In this document: one piece after another, positions 8,752 to 18,600 of the stretch
Position numbering within the stretch: position 1 is the stretch's first letter
Layout: each line of letters starts with the position of its first letter
Source of the DNA: Leptospiraceae bacterium
GTDB lineage: Bacteria; Spirochaetota; Leptospiria; Leptospirales; Leptospiraceae
Assembly (NCBI GenBank): GCA_024233835.1
Contig: JACKPC010000006.1
Span: forward strand, 186,001 to 250,000
Direction of reading: 5' to 3'
Length of the DNA: 64,000 bases
Program-made: the position numbers and the translations under genes
The notes under the pieces: model-generated
The model's database searches: none
Told to the model about the DNA's origin: nothing
The model's input: only the letters and a program-made list of their open reading frames with translations

Positions 8752-8764
8752 GTAATTTCAACTA

Positions 8765-8898
8765 TCTCTGAGAAAAATAATTACAAAAGATTTGACTTAA
8801 TCTATGTTAGACTTTCCTCAGTCACTAAGATGATTTTGGAAACATTTGAGTGGTAAATTTTGAACCGGAATGGGTGGCAGTTTTCACTGAAATACACA
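8765..8898 (+). mobile_element. IS21-family element remnant (istB tail plus terminal repeat)
   Basis: Plus-strand codons 8765-8800 read SLRKIITKDLT-stop, matching the last residues of the intact IstB (SMRKLITKGLT). The next 98 bases match the non-coding end of the complete IS21 element. Shared landmarks are the stop context, CATAGATTAAGTC on the other strand, the CCACTCAAATG block, and a terminal TGTGTATTTCAGTG with CTGCCA. Divergence from the complete element is clear, so this comes from a related but different copy, inverted relative to it. Confidence 0.8.
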
Positions 8899-8928
8899 CA
8901 ATACCTTTGCTGCCGGTAAGTTGTTCAT
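8899..8928 (-). pseudogene. Start of a gene paralogous to the 110-aa protein at 9414-9746, cut by IS21
   Basis: ATG at 8926-8928 follows AGGGGAATAAAA, and the first codons read MNNLPAAKV before running into the IS21 end. The 5' region (TTTAAAATAAG, AAAGG, GAA, AAAAATGAACAAC) is almost the same as that in front of the 110-residue gene (start 9746), which begins MNNLQEKIEA. This is therefore a second, truncated member of that gene family. Everything after about codon 9 is gone. Confidence 0.5.
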
Positions 8929-9074
8929 TTTTATTCCCCTTTACTTATTTTAAATGTCCTCTTTCTATAGATCGATAAAACTAAGGTTAAAGTATTTTTA
9001 CGGGCTCTTATTGACTCTATCAGAAGAGAAGCAGAAGGTAGCCTATTCTTTATCCAATAAACCAACAGTAAGTT

Positions 9075-9284
9075 TTAATAGTTCGAGTTGTGACATTCCA
9101 TTAACCTTTGCAAATACATTTCATGGATTTCCTCTTTTGACTTTTCGGGAAATTGAATTTCTAAACCTCGCTTTAATAAATAGCGAGTCATATCTGTTAG
9201 TTCAAACATTTTCATCACTCTCTGTTCGGGAGTCATTTTACGTAGTGCTAATATATAAGGATCGGGTTTGTAATTGATTTCCAT
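9075..9284 (-). CDS. Small conserved-type hypothetical protein (69 aa), antitoxin-like
   Basis: Reads MEINYKPDPYILALRKMTPEQRVMKMFEL.., ending in LMECHNSNY. The pattern MTPEQR-KMFELTD-TR-LLKRGL-FPE-S-EEIHE-YL-RL resembles short proteins found as first genes of two-gene modules next to nucleotidyltransferase-type partners; that is recollection, not a search. It sits between the 110-residue gene upstream and the truncated MNNLPAAKV gene downstream, and may have lost its partner when IS21 arrived. It is preceded by a strong inverted repeat at 9315-9373. The opposite-strand frame over the same bases looks like a shadow. Confidence 0.5.
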   Translation of the reverse strand: MEINYKPDPYILALRKMTPEQRVMKMFELTDMTRYLLKRGLEIQFPEKSKEEIHEMYLQRLMECHNSNY

Positions 9285-9314
9285 GGTTATAGTTTATCTC
9301 TTTTTGGATTCTTT

Positions 9315-9373
9315 CTTAAGGGTATGCGGTTGGTGAGTAGCGAAGCGTATCGAACCATAAGCATACCCTTAAG
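9315..9373. repeat. Long inverted repeat (13-bp perfect arms)
   Basis: Arms CTTAAGGGTATGC (9315-9327) and GCATACCCTTAAG (9361-9373) are perfect complements around a loop. The loop itself carries GGTT..AACC and the motif GTAGCGAAGCGTATCGAACC. It lies between the 110-residue and 69-residue genes of the minus-strand operon, so it could be an intercistronic hairpin or terminator. A similar loop style (gagtaaacgaag..cgaagc) occurs at 19935-19960, which suggests a dispersed short repeat. Confidence 0.6.
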
Positions 9374-9413
9374 AGAGGTGTTCTTATAGATTGCTTTTTT
9401 CCGGATAACCTTT

Positions 9414-9746
9414 TTAGAAGCCATATATTTTTTCTATATTTGCCATTACTTCTTCATTACTTATACAATCTTCCCTTTTGAATTTCTCCAATTCTTTTTC
9501 AATTTCTCTTCTTTCCCAATCTGAAGTCTGACTATATAGTTCTTCTTTGATTACTTTTTCTATTTTTTTTAGTAAGCTTTCATCTCTTGTGGATAATATG
9601 AACTCGGCTAACTTTATAGCCAATAGTTCATTATCTTTCACTTTTGTTTCAACATCATAGTTATGAACAAGAATATCGAGAATCGTATTTATGCTATTCT
9701 GTATTGTTTTTGGAAGTGCTTCTATTTTTTCTTGCAGGTTGTTCAT
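9414..9746 (-). CDS. Hypothetical helical protein (110 aa), last intact gene of the defence-type operon
   Basis: Charged, mostly helical protein (MNNLQEKIEALPKTIQNSINTILDILVHNYDVE..) with no motif I recognise. A strong ribosome site (AAGGAGAACAAAA) precedes ATG at 9746. It begins 16 bp after the ATPase gene stop and so is likely co-transcribed with the helicase-methylase-ATPase genes. A truncated paralogue start lies at 8899-8928. It might be a small accessory or a toxin/antitoxin member; I cannot tell which. Confidence 0.55.
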   Translation of the reverse strand: MNNLQEKIEALPKTIQNSINTILDILVHNYDVETKVKDNELLAIKLAEFILSTRDESLLKKIEKVIKEELYSQTSDWERREIEKELEKFKREDCISNEEVMANIEKIYGF

Positions 9747-9762
9747 TTTTGTTCTCCTTTTC

Positions 9763-11124
9763 TTATTTTAAAACCTGTTTTAAATTTTTAAGTGCAGTCA
9801 TGCAATCCATTATCTCCTGTCTATACAGTTGCATTCCCGTATGACTTCCTGCATTTAATACAATGTCTTTATAGATAAGTACTTTATCAATTTTTTGAAT
9901 TATACTCTGGTTTTGTAAATTAAGAGTTCTGATTTTATATAGATGACTGTTTAAGCTACCTTTAATTTCCTCTCCTCTTGCCAATAAATAATTCTTACAG
10001 ATAGACTCAGCCTCTTTTCTTAAGCTATTTGCACAGGCATCATAAGTTCCCCGTTTAAGGAATTCGTTGGCTCTCTCAAAAAATGTAGTTCCTTTTTTAA
10101 TTATTGGAATCGGATTTTCATTGCTAACATCTTCATATAATTCAATTTGTTCCCATAATATTCTTTGGTTATTTTTAAATGCATCATAGATGGTTTTCTC
10201 ATGAGTAAAAAAGAATATTTGAAAGTCAGAAAACTCTTTTTCTAAAATCTCATTTAGTTTAACTCGATTACTGAAATCAAAACTCAGTAGTATATCATCT
10301 AAAACTAATATTTTTAAGGAAGCTACAGATAATTTTGAATGTATAATCTTTATAGCTGCAAAATATAAGGAAATTGCCAGACTTGATAATCTTCCTTCGT
10401 TTAAAAAGGTATGAAAACTATCAATGGTTCTTTCCTTAAAATCTATTTCAGCATTTATGATGTTAACCGTCTGTTGTTTATCTTCAGTTAATTCTCCTCT
10501 ATAGATGAATTTTTGTATGGTGATATCTGTATCAAATTCTTTTAGAAGTTGATTGGTATAATCAAGAACGATTTCGTTTAATATTCGTTGCAGTTCTATG
10601 AAATATTTTCCGGTATCCGTAATATCAGATAATCTTTGTCCGTTCTCCAAAGGAAAGTCTTTAAAAAGGTCTACGAGAAGAGCAAATAGATTGATAGGTT
10701 TACCATTTCCATTACTTGCATAATGTACTCTTAATAGTTTTTTATAATGAAGTAAGGGTGAAAAGATAGACAGGTTTTCTAAATACTCCATTCCTTCCGG
10801 GATTTTTTCCAGGTCTCTCGAAAGAATTAATTCGTGTCCATTCGAAAACTTAAACTCTATTGTGGCTGTATTGTCAGGATTAAAAATATTTCCTTCTTTG
10901 GCTAAAGAAGAAAATTTCTTAGTAACTAATAATTCTATGGCTTTATAGACCGAACTTTTCCCGGTTCCATTTTCGCCATATATCAGAACGTTATTTCCAT
11001 TGCAATAGAGGGTATTATTCTCGCTTATTTCATCGCCGCAAAAGAATCGATAGTTAACTAAGGAGATAGTTTCAATCTTAATCTCTTGCTTAATTTCTAA
11101 GTCTTCTAATCTTTCATCCGCCAT
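9763..11124 (-). CDS. RecF/SMC-like ABC-type ATPase of a defence-type operon
   Basis: 453 residues. Walker A GENGTGKS at 50-57 follows a beta-strand start (IETISLVNYRFFCGDE) typical of RecF/SMC heads. A late SLKILVLDDILLSFDFSNR segment gives Walker B and the D-loop, then FQIFFFTHEKTIYDAF as the switch region. There is only a short middle region, so no long coiled coil. Overlaps the methylase gene by 11 bp, so coupled translation is likely. The C-terminal 120 residues (FFERANEFLKRGTYDACANSLRKEAE..) are helical and resemble tails of AAA proteins that partner nucleases or methylases. Third member of the helicase-methylase-ATPase trio. Confidence 0.8.
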   Translation of the reverse strand: MADERLEDLEIKQEIKIETISLVNYRFFCGDEISENNTLYCNGNNVLIYGENGTGKSSVYKAIELLVTKKFSSLAKEGNIFNPDNTATIEFKFSNGHELILSRDLEKIPEGMEYLENLSIFSPLLHYKKLLRVHYASNGNGKPINLFALLVDLFKDFPLENGQRLSDITDTGKYFIELQRILNEIVLDYTNQLLKEFDTDITIQKFIYRGELTEDKQQTVNIINAEIDFKERTIDSFHTFLNEGRLSSLAISLYFAAIKIIHSKLSVASLKILVLDDILLSFDFSNRVKLNEILEKEFSDFQIFFFTHEKTIYDAFKNNQRILWEQIELYEDVSNENPIPIIKKGTTFFERANEFLKRGTYDACANSLRKEAESICKNYLLARGEEIKGSLNSHLYKIRTLNLQNQSIIQKIDKVLIYKDIVLNAGSHTGMQLYRQEIMDCMTALKNLKQVLK

Positions 11125-14100
11125 CTTTGTTCTCTCCGTAGATTGCTTTGACTATGTCTATATTTCTTCGGTAGATTATACCGTGATAAAAAACTTTATC
11201 TTTTATGAAAAACTCATATAGCTTTTGGATATATTGTCTTTTAAACTCACCCGTATCATCTTCCCGAAATGGTTTTATCTTTTCGATAGCCCTATCAAGA
11301 ATGTAACAACCTGCTTTTTTAATTTCTTCTGCAAAATATAAATCTAAGACCAGAGCGTCAATTACAGATTCATATTTTGAAACATATTTGTAATGTTCCT
11401 CTTTATTAAAATTTTCGTAGATAAATAGAATACAATCTACCAGTGTCTCAAAAACCACCTCCTGCTGTGGACTGGGTTTAGGAATAGGAAGCTGTTCCAC
11501 AAAAATTTTCTTATATTCTAAATAGCCCTGCTCTCTACTGTAACCAATTTGTCTCATCAAATAGGATGTCATGGATGAATTTAGCAGCGCTAAGAGATAT
11601 TTCAGCTTCCCTTCATTGGATGTTAGTAAATTACAGGGAGCTATAGTAAAATCATGATTATCACTATACGAAAAAGTTGCATTGATATTCAAGTTTCCCC
11701 ACACAATCTTTGGTTTTTCAAATTCTTTCCAGTAACCAATTTGGTCTTGTGTTTCAAACCACTTATTACCTGTCTTTTTCCTTGCACCAGTTTCTCCTGA
11801 TTGTTCCAGTCTTTTCTTTCCAAATGAGAGAAGATACTTTTTAATATCAGGATAATCATCTATCTTAATTTTCAAACTGGGAAATGTAGCAATCAACCAC
11901 AGGTCGGCGAACTCCGGAGTCCAGCGTTTGATGTCACGACCGCGCAGGAGGGGTTTGAGTATCTCTGCATTTTTCTTATCTTTCTTAATCAGTTCGTCTT
12001 TGGTCTTACCATCGATGATAAAAGCTTCGTTATACCCTGTTAAGATTCCACGATATATTTGAATGTCCCAGTCTTTGAGTTTTATGCCCTGTGCTTCTAC
12101 CTTCTGTTTGATTTTCATTTGTATGGGATTACCGATAACCCAGGCTTCCCCGGAAAGATTTGCGAGAGGAACCGAATTCTTTTTCAGGTATTCATGAATA
12201 TTCATGCCTATTTTGAAATCGGATTCAATACGCGTTGCCCGTAGGGACGGATTGCAATCCGTCCCTACGGGGGTCAATAATAATATATTCGTATCCACCG
12301 TTGCATTTTCAAACACCTGGTGTTGACCGAAATCAATTAACAATAAAGGATGGGTATTTTCCGCAAAATATTTTCGCGTATGCTTCCCATAATCGGCACG
12401 CATCCATTTGTTAGATGTGATAAAACAAAGATAGCCCTTCTCAGTTAATAACCAGATTCCCATTTCGTAAAATAAGGAATAAATATCTCCTGTTCGGGCG
12501 AAGGTTTCGTAGCCTTCGTTTGCATACATCTTCGCCAGTTTGCCGCCGTCTTTTTGTAGCTGCACATAGGGTGGATTGCCGATAACGATATCAAAGCCTT
12601 CGGAAACATCAAACATCCATTCGGAATCAAAGAAGGGTGAGATTGAGTTCTGATTATAAGGATCCCAACTGGCCAGTTGTTTCGCTGTATCATTTCCCCA
12701 GCCGTTTTTAATTAACCTTTCTCCTATTGTTTCTCGTAAATCTTTATCTTCATCTCGAAGTTTTTTCTTTGTTTTCTGGGTTTTCGCTGAAAACAATCGA
12801 TGTCTAACATCTTTCAACTTTTTTTCTAAATCTTTAATAATTTTATCTTCAAAAAGATGACCTTGTTCTTCCGGCTTTTTAATCCCAATCAAAGTATTAG
12901 CAGCGACAAATTTGGTTTCAAGGTTTGGTAGCGGGCGAACTCCGAAGTTTTTCTTCTTTTTATTTACATGCTGGTCAACTATGAGCGATATAAAAAATCG
13001 TAATTTACTAATTTGCACAGCAATAGGCTGAATATCAACACCATAAATGCAGTTTTCGATTAAATACAGTTTACGACCATAGTCCAAATCATTGTTTTCA
13101 AAAGCTTCCTCGATATCCTCAATTGCATTCTCTCGAATAGAATCGTCATCTATCGCCTCTACCTTTTCTAATTGTCTATTCTTCCATTTCTCATTTTTCG
13201 GGTCCACCTTATGCAGAATATGCACCATCTTATGCAATACACCCATAGGAAAAGCCCCGGAACCACAGGCCGGGTCGAGAATTTTACAATCATCTAAAGA
13301 TTTTATAATTGTATCTTTTTCTTTATCAGTCTGAAAGGGTTGTTCATCCAGATAGGAAAGAAGGAGATGTAATTTTTCATCTAATTCTTTCTCAACAGAT
13401 ATTATAGAAGATAGACTATTTTTTAAATGAGCAATGAGACTTTCATCTACCATGTAATCTACAATTTCACGGGGTGTATAGAAAGAGCCTGTTTGTTTTC
13501 TCGCTGTTGTCTTTGTCTCTGGGTTATAACTCGCCAGTAAGTTTTCAAACACCTGACCTAATAGTTCCGGGTCAAGAGCGATGTCCTCATCAATCGGTGT
13601 ATTTTCTGCAATGGTAAATTTATAAGAATGTAATATATCAATGAGACCTCTAACAGTAACATTTTTATTTTTACCTTTTTCCTGTCCGTAATCCTCACTT
13701 AAATCTACATGATCCTGCTTTCCAAAAAAGATATGGTCGGGAACCATCAAACGATTATCCGGTCTATCGGAAAATCCATCGATATAGACGATCTTATCTC
13801 CACCTTTTATACCTTTTAAACTATCATGAGGCTTATCCAAACATTCAAAAAGTCCACCATTCATAAAAGGAACTGTTTTATCTACCAATTCAATAAACTT
13901 TTGCGGATCTTTAAAATAAGACTCATAACGCATGAGATTGGTGACATTCATGTGTTGTCCCGGCTTGGGATTGCGGAACTCACGCTTCTTATCCTGATTG
14001 AGAGTAGCAAAGAAGAGATTTTGTAAGATAGCACGATAATAAGAACTACTCTGGGTTTTTTGATTAAACTTTTTTGGAAGAAATTCTTTGATAAGGTTTT

Positions 14101-14992
14101 CTTGCACAAAGTCTTTATCAAATAACTCTTCAGGAATCAAACCCTTCTCTTTGACAAACCAAACAAAAAGAATTCTTGTTAGCAGGCGAATCAAATTTTT
14201 AGCGTTATGTTCTCTAACAACCGGATTATCAATGGCATCTTTACCAAACTCTGCTTCCAAGGGAGCTTCCGGGAAAAAAACTTCCCGCATCGCCCAGAAA
14301 TACCAGTCAGAAAGTTCACGGTAAAACCGTTTGTTGAGCTCTTTAATACTTAAAACAGATTGCCAGCCTTCATGGAAAGCTATAAAGTTTTTAGGTTCAA
14401 ATTTACGCTGGACTTCTGAAAAACTAAGTTCAAACAGAATTTCAATATGGGCACGGTGGGGACTTTTTATATTGATGTCCTTTATAAAGGTCACCTTTTC
14501 AAAAACAGATTTGGAGGAATCTATTTTATTGGGTCTTCTATTTATAATAGCAAGGGAAAGCTTTTCTCCATAACTGAAAAGGATCATCACCGGCATAGTG
14601 AAAAGTTTATTGATTTCACGGGTAATTGTCGAAAGCTTTGTTCGTGAATACTCCATTTTTGAAAGACTGATACTTATAAAAAGATAAGATTCATATTCAT
14701 CCGGTTTAAATTTTCTTTGAAAAAGGGAACTTTGACGAAGGACTTCATCGGCTGTGTATTGGAAAAGAAAACATACTTCCTGCCAATTGGAGAGTAATAT
14801 TTTCTTTAAAATCCCGGACGCATTTTCCGGGTATTTTTCACGAAATAATTCTTCAAAATCTTCTTTGCTATAATCATCCCTTTTCTCACTTTCATAGCCC
14901 AGAGTTTTTAATAATTGTAGAGAGCCATCCAGTAATTTTCCGGAAGAGAAATTGATTAATTTCTGTTGAATACTTTCCTTTAATGAATTCAT
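11114..14992 (-). CDS. Eco57I-class N6-adenine DNA methyltransferase (large)
   Basis: 1292 residues. AdoMet-binding motif I DPACGSGAF lies near residue 572 and catalytic motif IV IGNPPYVQ near 805. Between them is the insertion typical of the Eco57I/PglX class (IYGVDIQPIAVQISKLRFFIS). After motif IV comes a TaqI-like target-recognition region (IQIYRGILTGYNEAFII..., LLNSSMTSYLMRQIGY, EQLPIPKPS). The N-terminal ~250 residues show no PD-(D/E)XK pattern I can see, so this is probably a modification enzyme without its own nuclease. It contains an in-frame 34-bp REP-like palindrome at 12238-12271. Middle gene of the trio, overlapping the ATPase. Confidence 0.88.
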   Translation of the reverse strand: MNSLKESIQQKLINFSSGKLLDGSLQLLKTLGYESEKRDDYSKEDFEELFREKYPENASGILKKILLSNWQEVCFLFQYTADEVLRQSSLFQRKFKPDEYESYLFISISLSKMEYSRTKLSTITREINKLFTMPVMILFSYGEKLSLAIINRRPNKIDSSKSVFEKVTFIKDINIKSPHRAHIEILFELSFSEVQRKFEPKNFIAFHEGWQSVLSIKELNKRFYRELSDWYFWAMREVFFPEAPLEAEFGKDAIDNPVVREHNAKNLIRLLTRILFVWFVKEKGLIPEELFDKDFVQENLIKEFLPKKFNQKTQSSSYYRAILQNLFFATLNQDKKREFRNPKPGQHMNVTNLMRYESYFKDPQKFIELVDKTVPFMNGGLFECLDKPHDSLKGIKGGDKIVYIDGFSDRPDNRLMVPDHIFFGKQDHVDLSEDYGQEKGKNKNVTVRGLIDILHSYKFTIAENTPIDEDIALDPELLGQVFENLLASYNPETKTTARKQTGSFYTPREIVDYMVDESLIAHLKNSLSSIISVEKELDEKLHLLLSYLDEQPFQTDKEKDTIIKSLDDCKILDPACGSGAFPMGVLHKMVHILHKVDPKNEKWKNRQLEKVEAIDDDSIRENAIEDIEEAFENNDLDYGRKLYLIENCIYGVDIQPIAVQISKLRFFISLIVDQHVNKKKKNFGVRPLPNLETKFVAANTLIGIKKPEEQGHLFEDKIIKDLEKKLKDVRHRLFSAKTQKTKKKLRDEDKDLRETIGERLIKNGWGNDTAKQLASWDPYNQNSISPFFDSEWMFDVSEGFDIVIGNPPYVQLQKDGGKLAKMYANEGYETFARTGDIYSLFYEMGIWLLTEKGYLCFITSNKWMRADYGKHTRKYFAENTHPLLLIDFGQHQVFENATVDTNILLLTPVGTDCNPSLRATRIESDFKIGMNIHEYLKKNSVPLANLSGEAWVIGNPIQMKIKQKVEAQGIKLKDWDIQIYRGILTGYNEAFIIDGKTKDELIKKDKKNAEILKPLLRGRDIKRWTPEFADLWLIATFPSLKIKIDDYPDIKKYLLSFGKKRLEQSGETGARKKTGNKWFETQDQIGYWKEFEKPKIVWGNLNINATFSYSDNHDFTIAPCNLLTSNEGKLKYLLALLNSSMTSYLMRQIGYSREQGYLEYKKIFVEQLPIPKPSPQQEVVFETLVDCILFIYENFNKEEHYKYVSKYESVIDALVLDLYFAEEIKKAGCYILDRAIEKIKPFREDDTGEFKRQYIQKLYEFFIKDKVFYHGIIYRRNIDIVKAIYGENKDGG
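12238..12271. repeat. REP-like perfect palindrome inside the methylase gene
   Basis: A perfect 34-bp palindrome: CCCGTAGGGACGGATTG followed by its reverse complement. It is translated in frame on the minus strand as roughly PVGTDCNPSLR, directly after the NILLL strand behind motif IV. The same core (CCGTAGGGACG.ATTGCAAT.CGTCCCTACGG) forms the palindrome in the neighbouring RAYT gene (15266-15297). Confidence 0.88.
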
Positions 14993-14999
14993 ATTACTA

Positions 15000-15599
15000 T
15001 TACCTGTTATATTTGTGTTTTAGAGGGTTGTTTTGTATGTATCGACGTATTCTAAATAATTCTTGCTCATTGCGAATAATTCTATCATAATATCTGGACT
15101 GCCATTCAAAATCTAAACAACCATTCAAATGAATTTTTTTCGTACAGGATGATTTAAACCCGCGAATGATATTGGTTAAATTTTGTATATAATTTCCTGT
15201 AAAATGGATAATTGTATCCATATTTACGGTGTTTTCCAATCCCGTGGGGACGCATTCCGTGCATTCCGTAGGGACGCATTGCAATGCGTCCCTACGGGAA
15301 ATTGCGTCCCTACGGGAAATTGCGTCCCTACGGGAAATTGATTTTGGTTTTAATATTTGAATAATGCCATGTATATGGTCGGGCATAATAATGAATTCAT
15401 CTAAATGTAAATTTGGTCGTATTTTTAAGGAATGAAACCATTGTTCTTTTATGATTTTTCCAGTATCCGATAGGATCACATTACCGTTTAGCAATTTCCC
15501 AAAATATGGAATTCTATTTTTTGTATTAATCGTTATAAAGTAATAACCGGGTGTAGAATAATTATAATCTTTTAACCTTGGCGATTTTCTTTGTCGCAT
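15000..15599 (-). CDS. REP-associated tyrosine transposase (RAYT, Y1/HUH type)
   Basis: 199 residues. HUH motif MPDHIHGII (His75, His77) and catalytic tyrosine region WQSRYYDRIIRNEQEL (Tyr170/171), then RRYIQNNPLKH, all standard for TnpA_REP proteins. These are domesticated single-strand transposases that move REP palindromes. The linker between the two motifs (about 87-124) is built of ISRRDA repeats and a Cys-Pro-rich piece, all encoded by REP-like DNA. It lies between the helicase and methylase genes in the same orientation, 1 bp after the helicase stop and 7 bp before the methylase start, so it is read as part of the operon. Confidence 0.85.
   Translation of the reverse strand: MRQRKSPRLKDYNYSTPGYYFITINTKNRIPYFGKLLNGNVILSDTGKIIKEQWFHSLKIRPNLHLDEFIIMPDHIHGIIQILKPKSISRRDAISRRDAISRRDALQCVPTECTECVPTGLENTVNMDTIIHFTGNYIQNLTNIIRGFKSSCTKKIHLNGCLDFEWQSRYYDRIIRNEQELFRIRRYIQNNPLKHKYNR
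15266..15339. repeat. REP-like palindrome plus three 18-bp tandem repeats inside the RAYT gene
   Basis: 15266-15297 is a perfect 32-bp palindrome (CCGTAGGGACGCATTG and its complement). From 15286 the unit GCGTCCCTACGGGAAATT repeats three times without change (15286-15303, 15304-15321, 15322-15339), overlapping the palindrome. The units encode ISRRDA three times on the minus strand. A degenerate half-unit (GTGGGGACGCATTCCGTGC) lies just to the left, at about 15244-15262. Confidence 0.88.
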
Positions 15600-15600
15600 A

Positions 15601-18600
15601 TTATTTTTTATCCTTAATCCTCAACCAGGTGATTAATTCAAAATTATTCTCATTTTTGATACTATGTTTCGTATCATCCATTTTATGCTTCTTATTTATC
15701 GTAAGAGAACTAAGAGACTTTTTCTTATATATCCCGCTTGTTTCTTCTATAACCTTGTTTAATAATTTACTATAAAACTCCATGTTTTTTCCATTATTTG
15801 TTTCTTGATTAAACTCCCTGCATAAAGACTCTATAGGTTCCGTTCTTCCGGCACAGAGCGCACGATAAATATCTAATATTTGCTTTGCATGAACAAATTT
15901 ATATCTGACATCACCGGTATCCATCACATAGGCCAGGTAATAGGGCTGTAGGGGATTTACTGAATCCTGTTTGTCTGTAGAGTTTGTTTGTCGTAAACAA
16001 AAAATAACACCGGGAGGAAGAGTTTGAATAGAACCACTATCTTTTAGTTGGACTTCTCCCGGCACGAGGGAATAGAGTCCCATAGGAGTGTCTCTCAATT
16101 TTTTTTCATTTTCCTGTAGAAAATTTAAAAGGTCGATACGAAAATCATCCAGGGTAAAGTCACTAAAAGAAATATTATCCTGCAAATCATCAAAATCTAA
16201 AATTTCTTTTTGCATTCGTCTTAACTGCTCATCTCTATAACTCAGATCCTCCGTAACCATGTCTTCAATTTCTTCTATATTTAAAATATTATCTTCATTG
16301 GTTGCAGAAATATCAACCAGGGCCATTCTTGCTTCAACCCTATGTTTTAATTTGATATAATTATCCAATTCTTTTGTAGGCCAGAAATTGATAAGATGAA
16401 CAGCCTTATTTTTACTGCCAATCCTATCAATACGTCCGAACCTTTGAATTACCCTGACCGGGTTCCAGTGAATGTCATAATTAATAAGAGTATCACAGTC
16501 CTGAAGGTTCTGCCCTTCGGAAATACAATCGGTAGCAATTAAAATATCAATTTCTTCTTCCGGCATACCTTTCATTTTATCCCTATTTTTAGAGATAGGG
16601 GAAAAGTTAATTAAAATATCATCATACTTACTTTTACCGAGAGTTGTATGGTTACTACCCGAACCAATAACAAGAGCAATATTGGCATTATACTCATCCT
16701 TTATTGTTTTATAGAGATTTTTATAAAGATATGTAGCTGTATCCGAAAAGGCAGTAAAGATAAGAACTTTTTTATTCACCCTACCCTCTTTGGTTACGCT
16801 TGGGTTTTGAATCTTATTTATAATAAGTTCTTTTAGTTTTGCAAGCTTGGCATCTCTTTCTGCTGAAATAGATTCAGAGCTATTATACAGAGTAATCAAC
16901 TGATCTTTATCTTCTTTAAGGCTTTGCAACCAATCTTCTACATTTATATCATCAAATTTATAGACAAGTTTTTCTCCGACTTGAAAGGCATCATTTTCTT
17001 CCTCGCCCGATTCTTCTTCCTGAGTAGCATTTTCTATTTCATAATCTCTGTTTTTAGCATTGATAAGATAATCTTCCAAATCCTGTATTAATTTATCAAT
17101 TTTTCGAATGGTTCTATCGATAGTAATTCGAAAGGAGTGTATGGAACTCTCCAGACGTTTCATGAAATTCACTTTCATCATGCCGGCAAGAAAGTATTCC
17201 CTTTTCTCCTGGGTAAAATTTTTCACCATTCGAGGACTTACTTTTTTTTCGTATTCAGGAATCATTTCTGTTTTTAGAAAAGTAAAAGGAGTAAATAAAG
17301 ATAATCGATATTCGGAAATTTCCTTATAAATTTTATCATAGGACATGAATCTATCATTCAAGTCTATTTTTGTATTAATAGAGATAGGTTTCTTTCTTTT
17401 CGGAAAACTACCAATTTTTTCTAAATTAGCTTTATAGTATTTAATTATATGTTTCCTGGAACGAGCTATCGTAAGTTCATCTAATAATTTAAAAAAACCG
17501 GGTGGAAGTTTCTCAATTAAGTCTTCCGTTTTACGGTTTGTATTCTTAGGATCCGCCCATAATGTAAAGATTTTTTGGGAATTTGTCAGAGTTCTATGAA
17601 TACTATCAATTCCTATAGATTCAGAATATTTATAATCATCTCCCGCACTTAAAAAATATAGTTGGTTTTTTAAATCTCCAAGATTTACGTTAACCGGAGT
17701 CGCTGTAAGAAGTAAAACTTTTGTGTTCTTACCACTTTGAATAATATCCTGCATGAGCTTTTCATAACGACTTTTTCGTATAGTATTCCCTTCCTCATCT
17801 CTTTTTCCTTTCGTATTATTTCTAAAATTATGAGATTCATCAATTACAACTAAATCAAAATTACCCCACAATACACTGGATAAATCAACATCTCCCTGCC
17901 TGCCTTCATCACGAAGATCTGTGTGGTTTAAAACCATATAGCCAAATTTATCATCAATAAAAGGATTGAGGCTTGTCTGGTTTGTTGCCTGATAAACAGT
18001 CCAGTTATTTCTCAATTTCTTAGGGCAAAGAACAAGAACTCTATCATTTCTAAGTTCAAAATACTTAATCACTGCAAGAGCTTCAAATGTCTTTCCAAGA
18101 CCCACGCTATCAGCAATAATACAACCGTTGTATTCTTCTATCTTATTGATTGCCGATTTGACACCATCTTTTTGAAACTCAAAAAGTTTATTCCAGATGA
18201 GAGTATCAAAAAAATGAGTTTTGTTTTCGAGTAAATCAAGATTCGCTTTATCCTGAAGATATTTCTGAAAAATATGATATAAGGTTTTATAATATATAAA
18301 CTCAGGACTATAGTCAAGATAAAGTTGTTTTAGGTATTCAATAACCTCTCCTTTTACATCCTCTACATGCTCGCTCTCCCAGATTTCATTAAACCAATTT
18401 AATAGATCCTGAATATCCCTATTGTCATTTGTAATTAAATTCAGCTCTATATTAGGAATCTCATTTAATCCCAGACCGTTGACTGTAAAGTTAGAACTAC
18501 CTGTAATACAATGAGTGAGTCCTCCTCTTTCCCGAATATGATACATTTTCCCGTGTAAAAAATTAGGTTTACGAATGGAACGAATTTGCACTTTTTCTCT

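Noticed and set aside
8954..9277. Plus-strand frame of 107 residues
   Set aside because: Antisense to the 69-residue gene, whose minus-strand reading has far better protein composition.
15244..15345. CRISPR array in the repeated REP region
   Set aside because: Units are 18 bp, contiguous without spacers, palindromic and coding.
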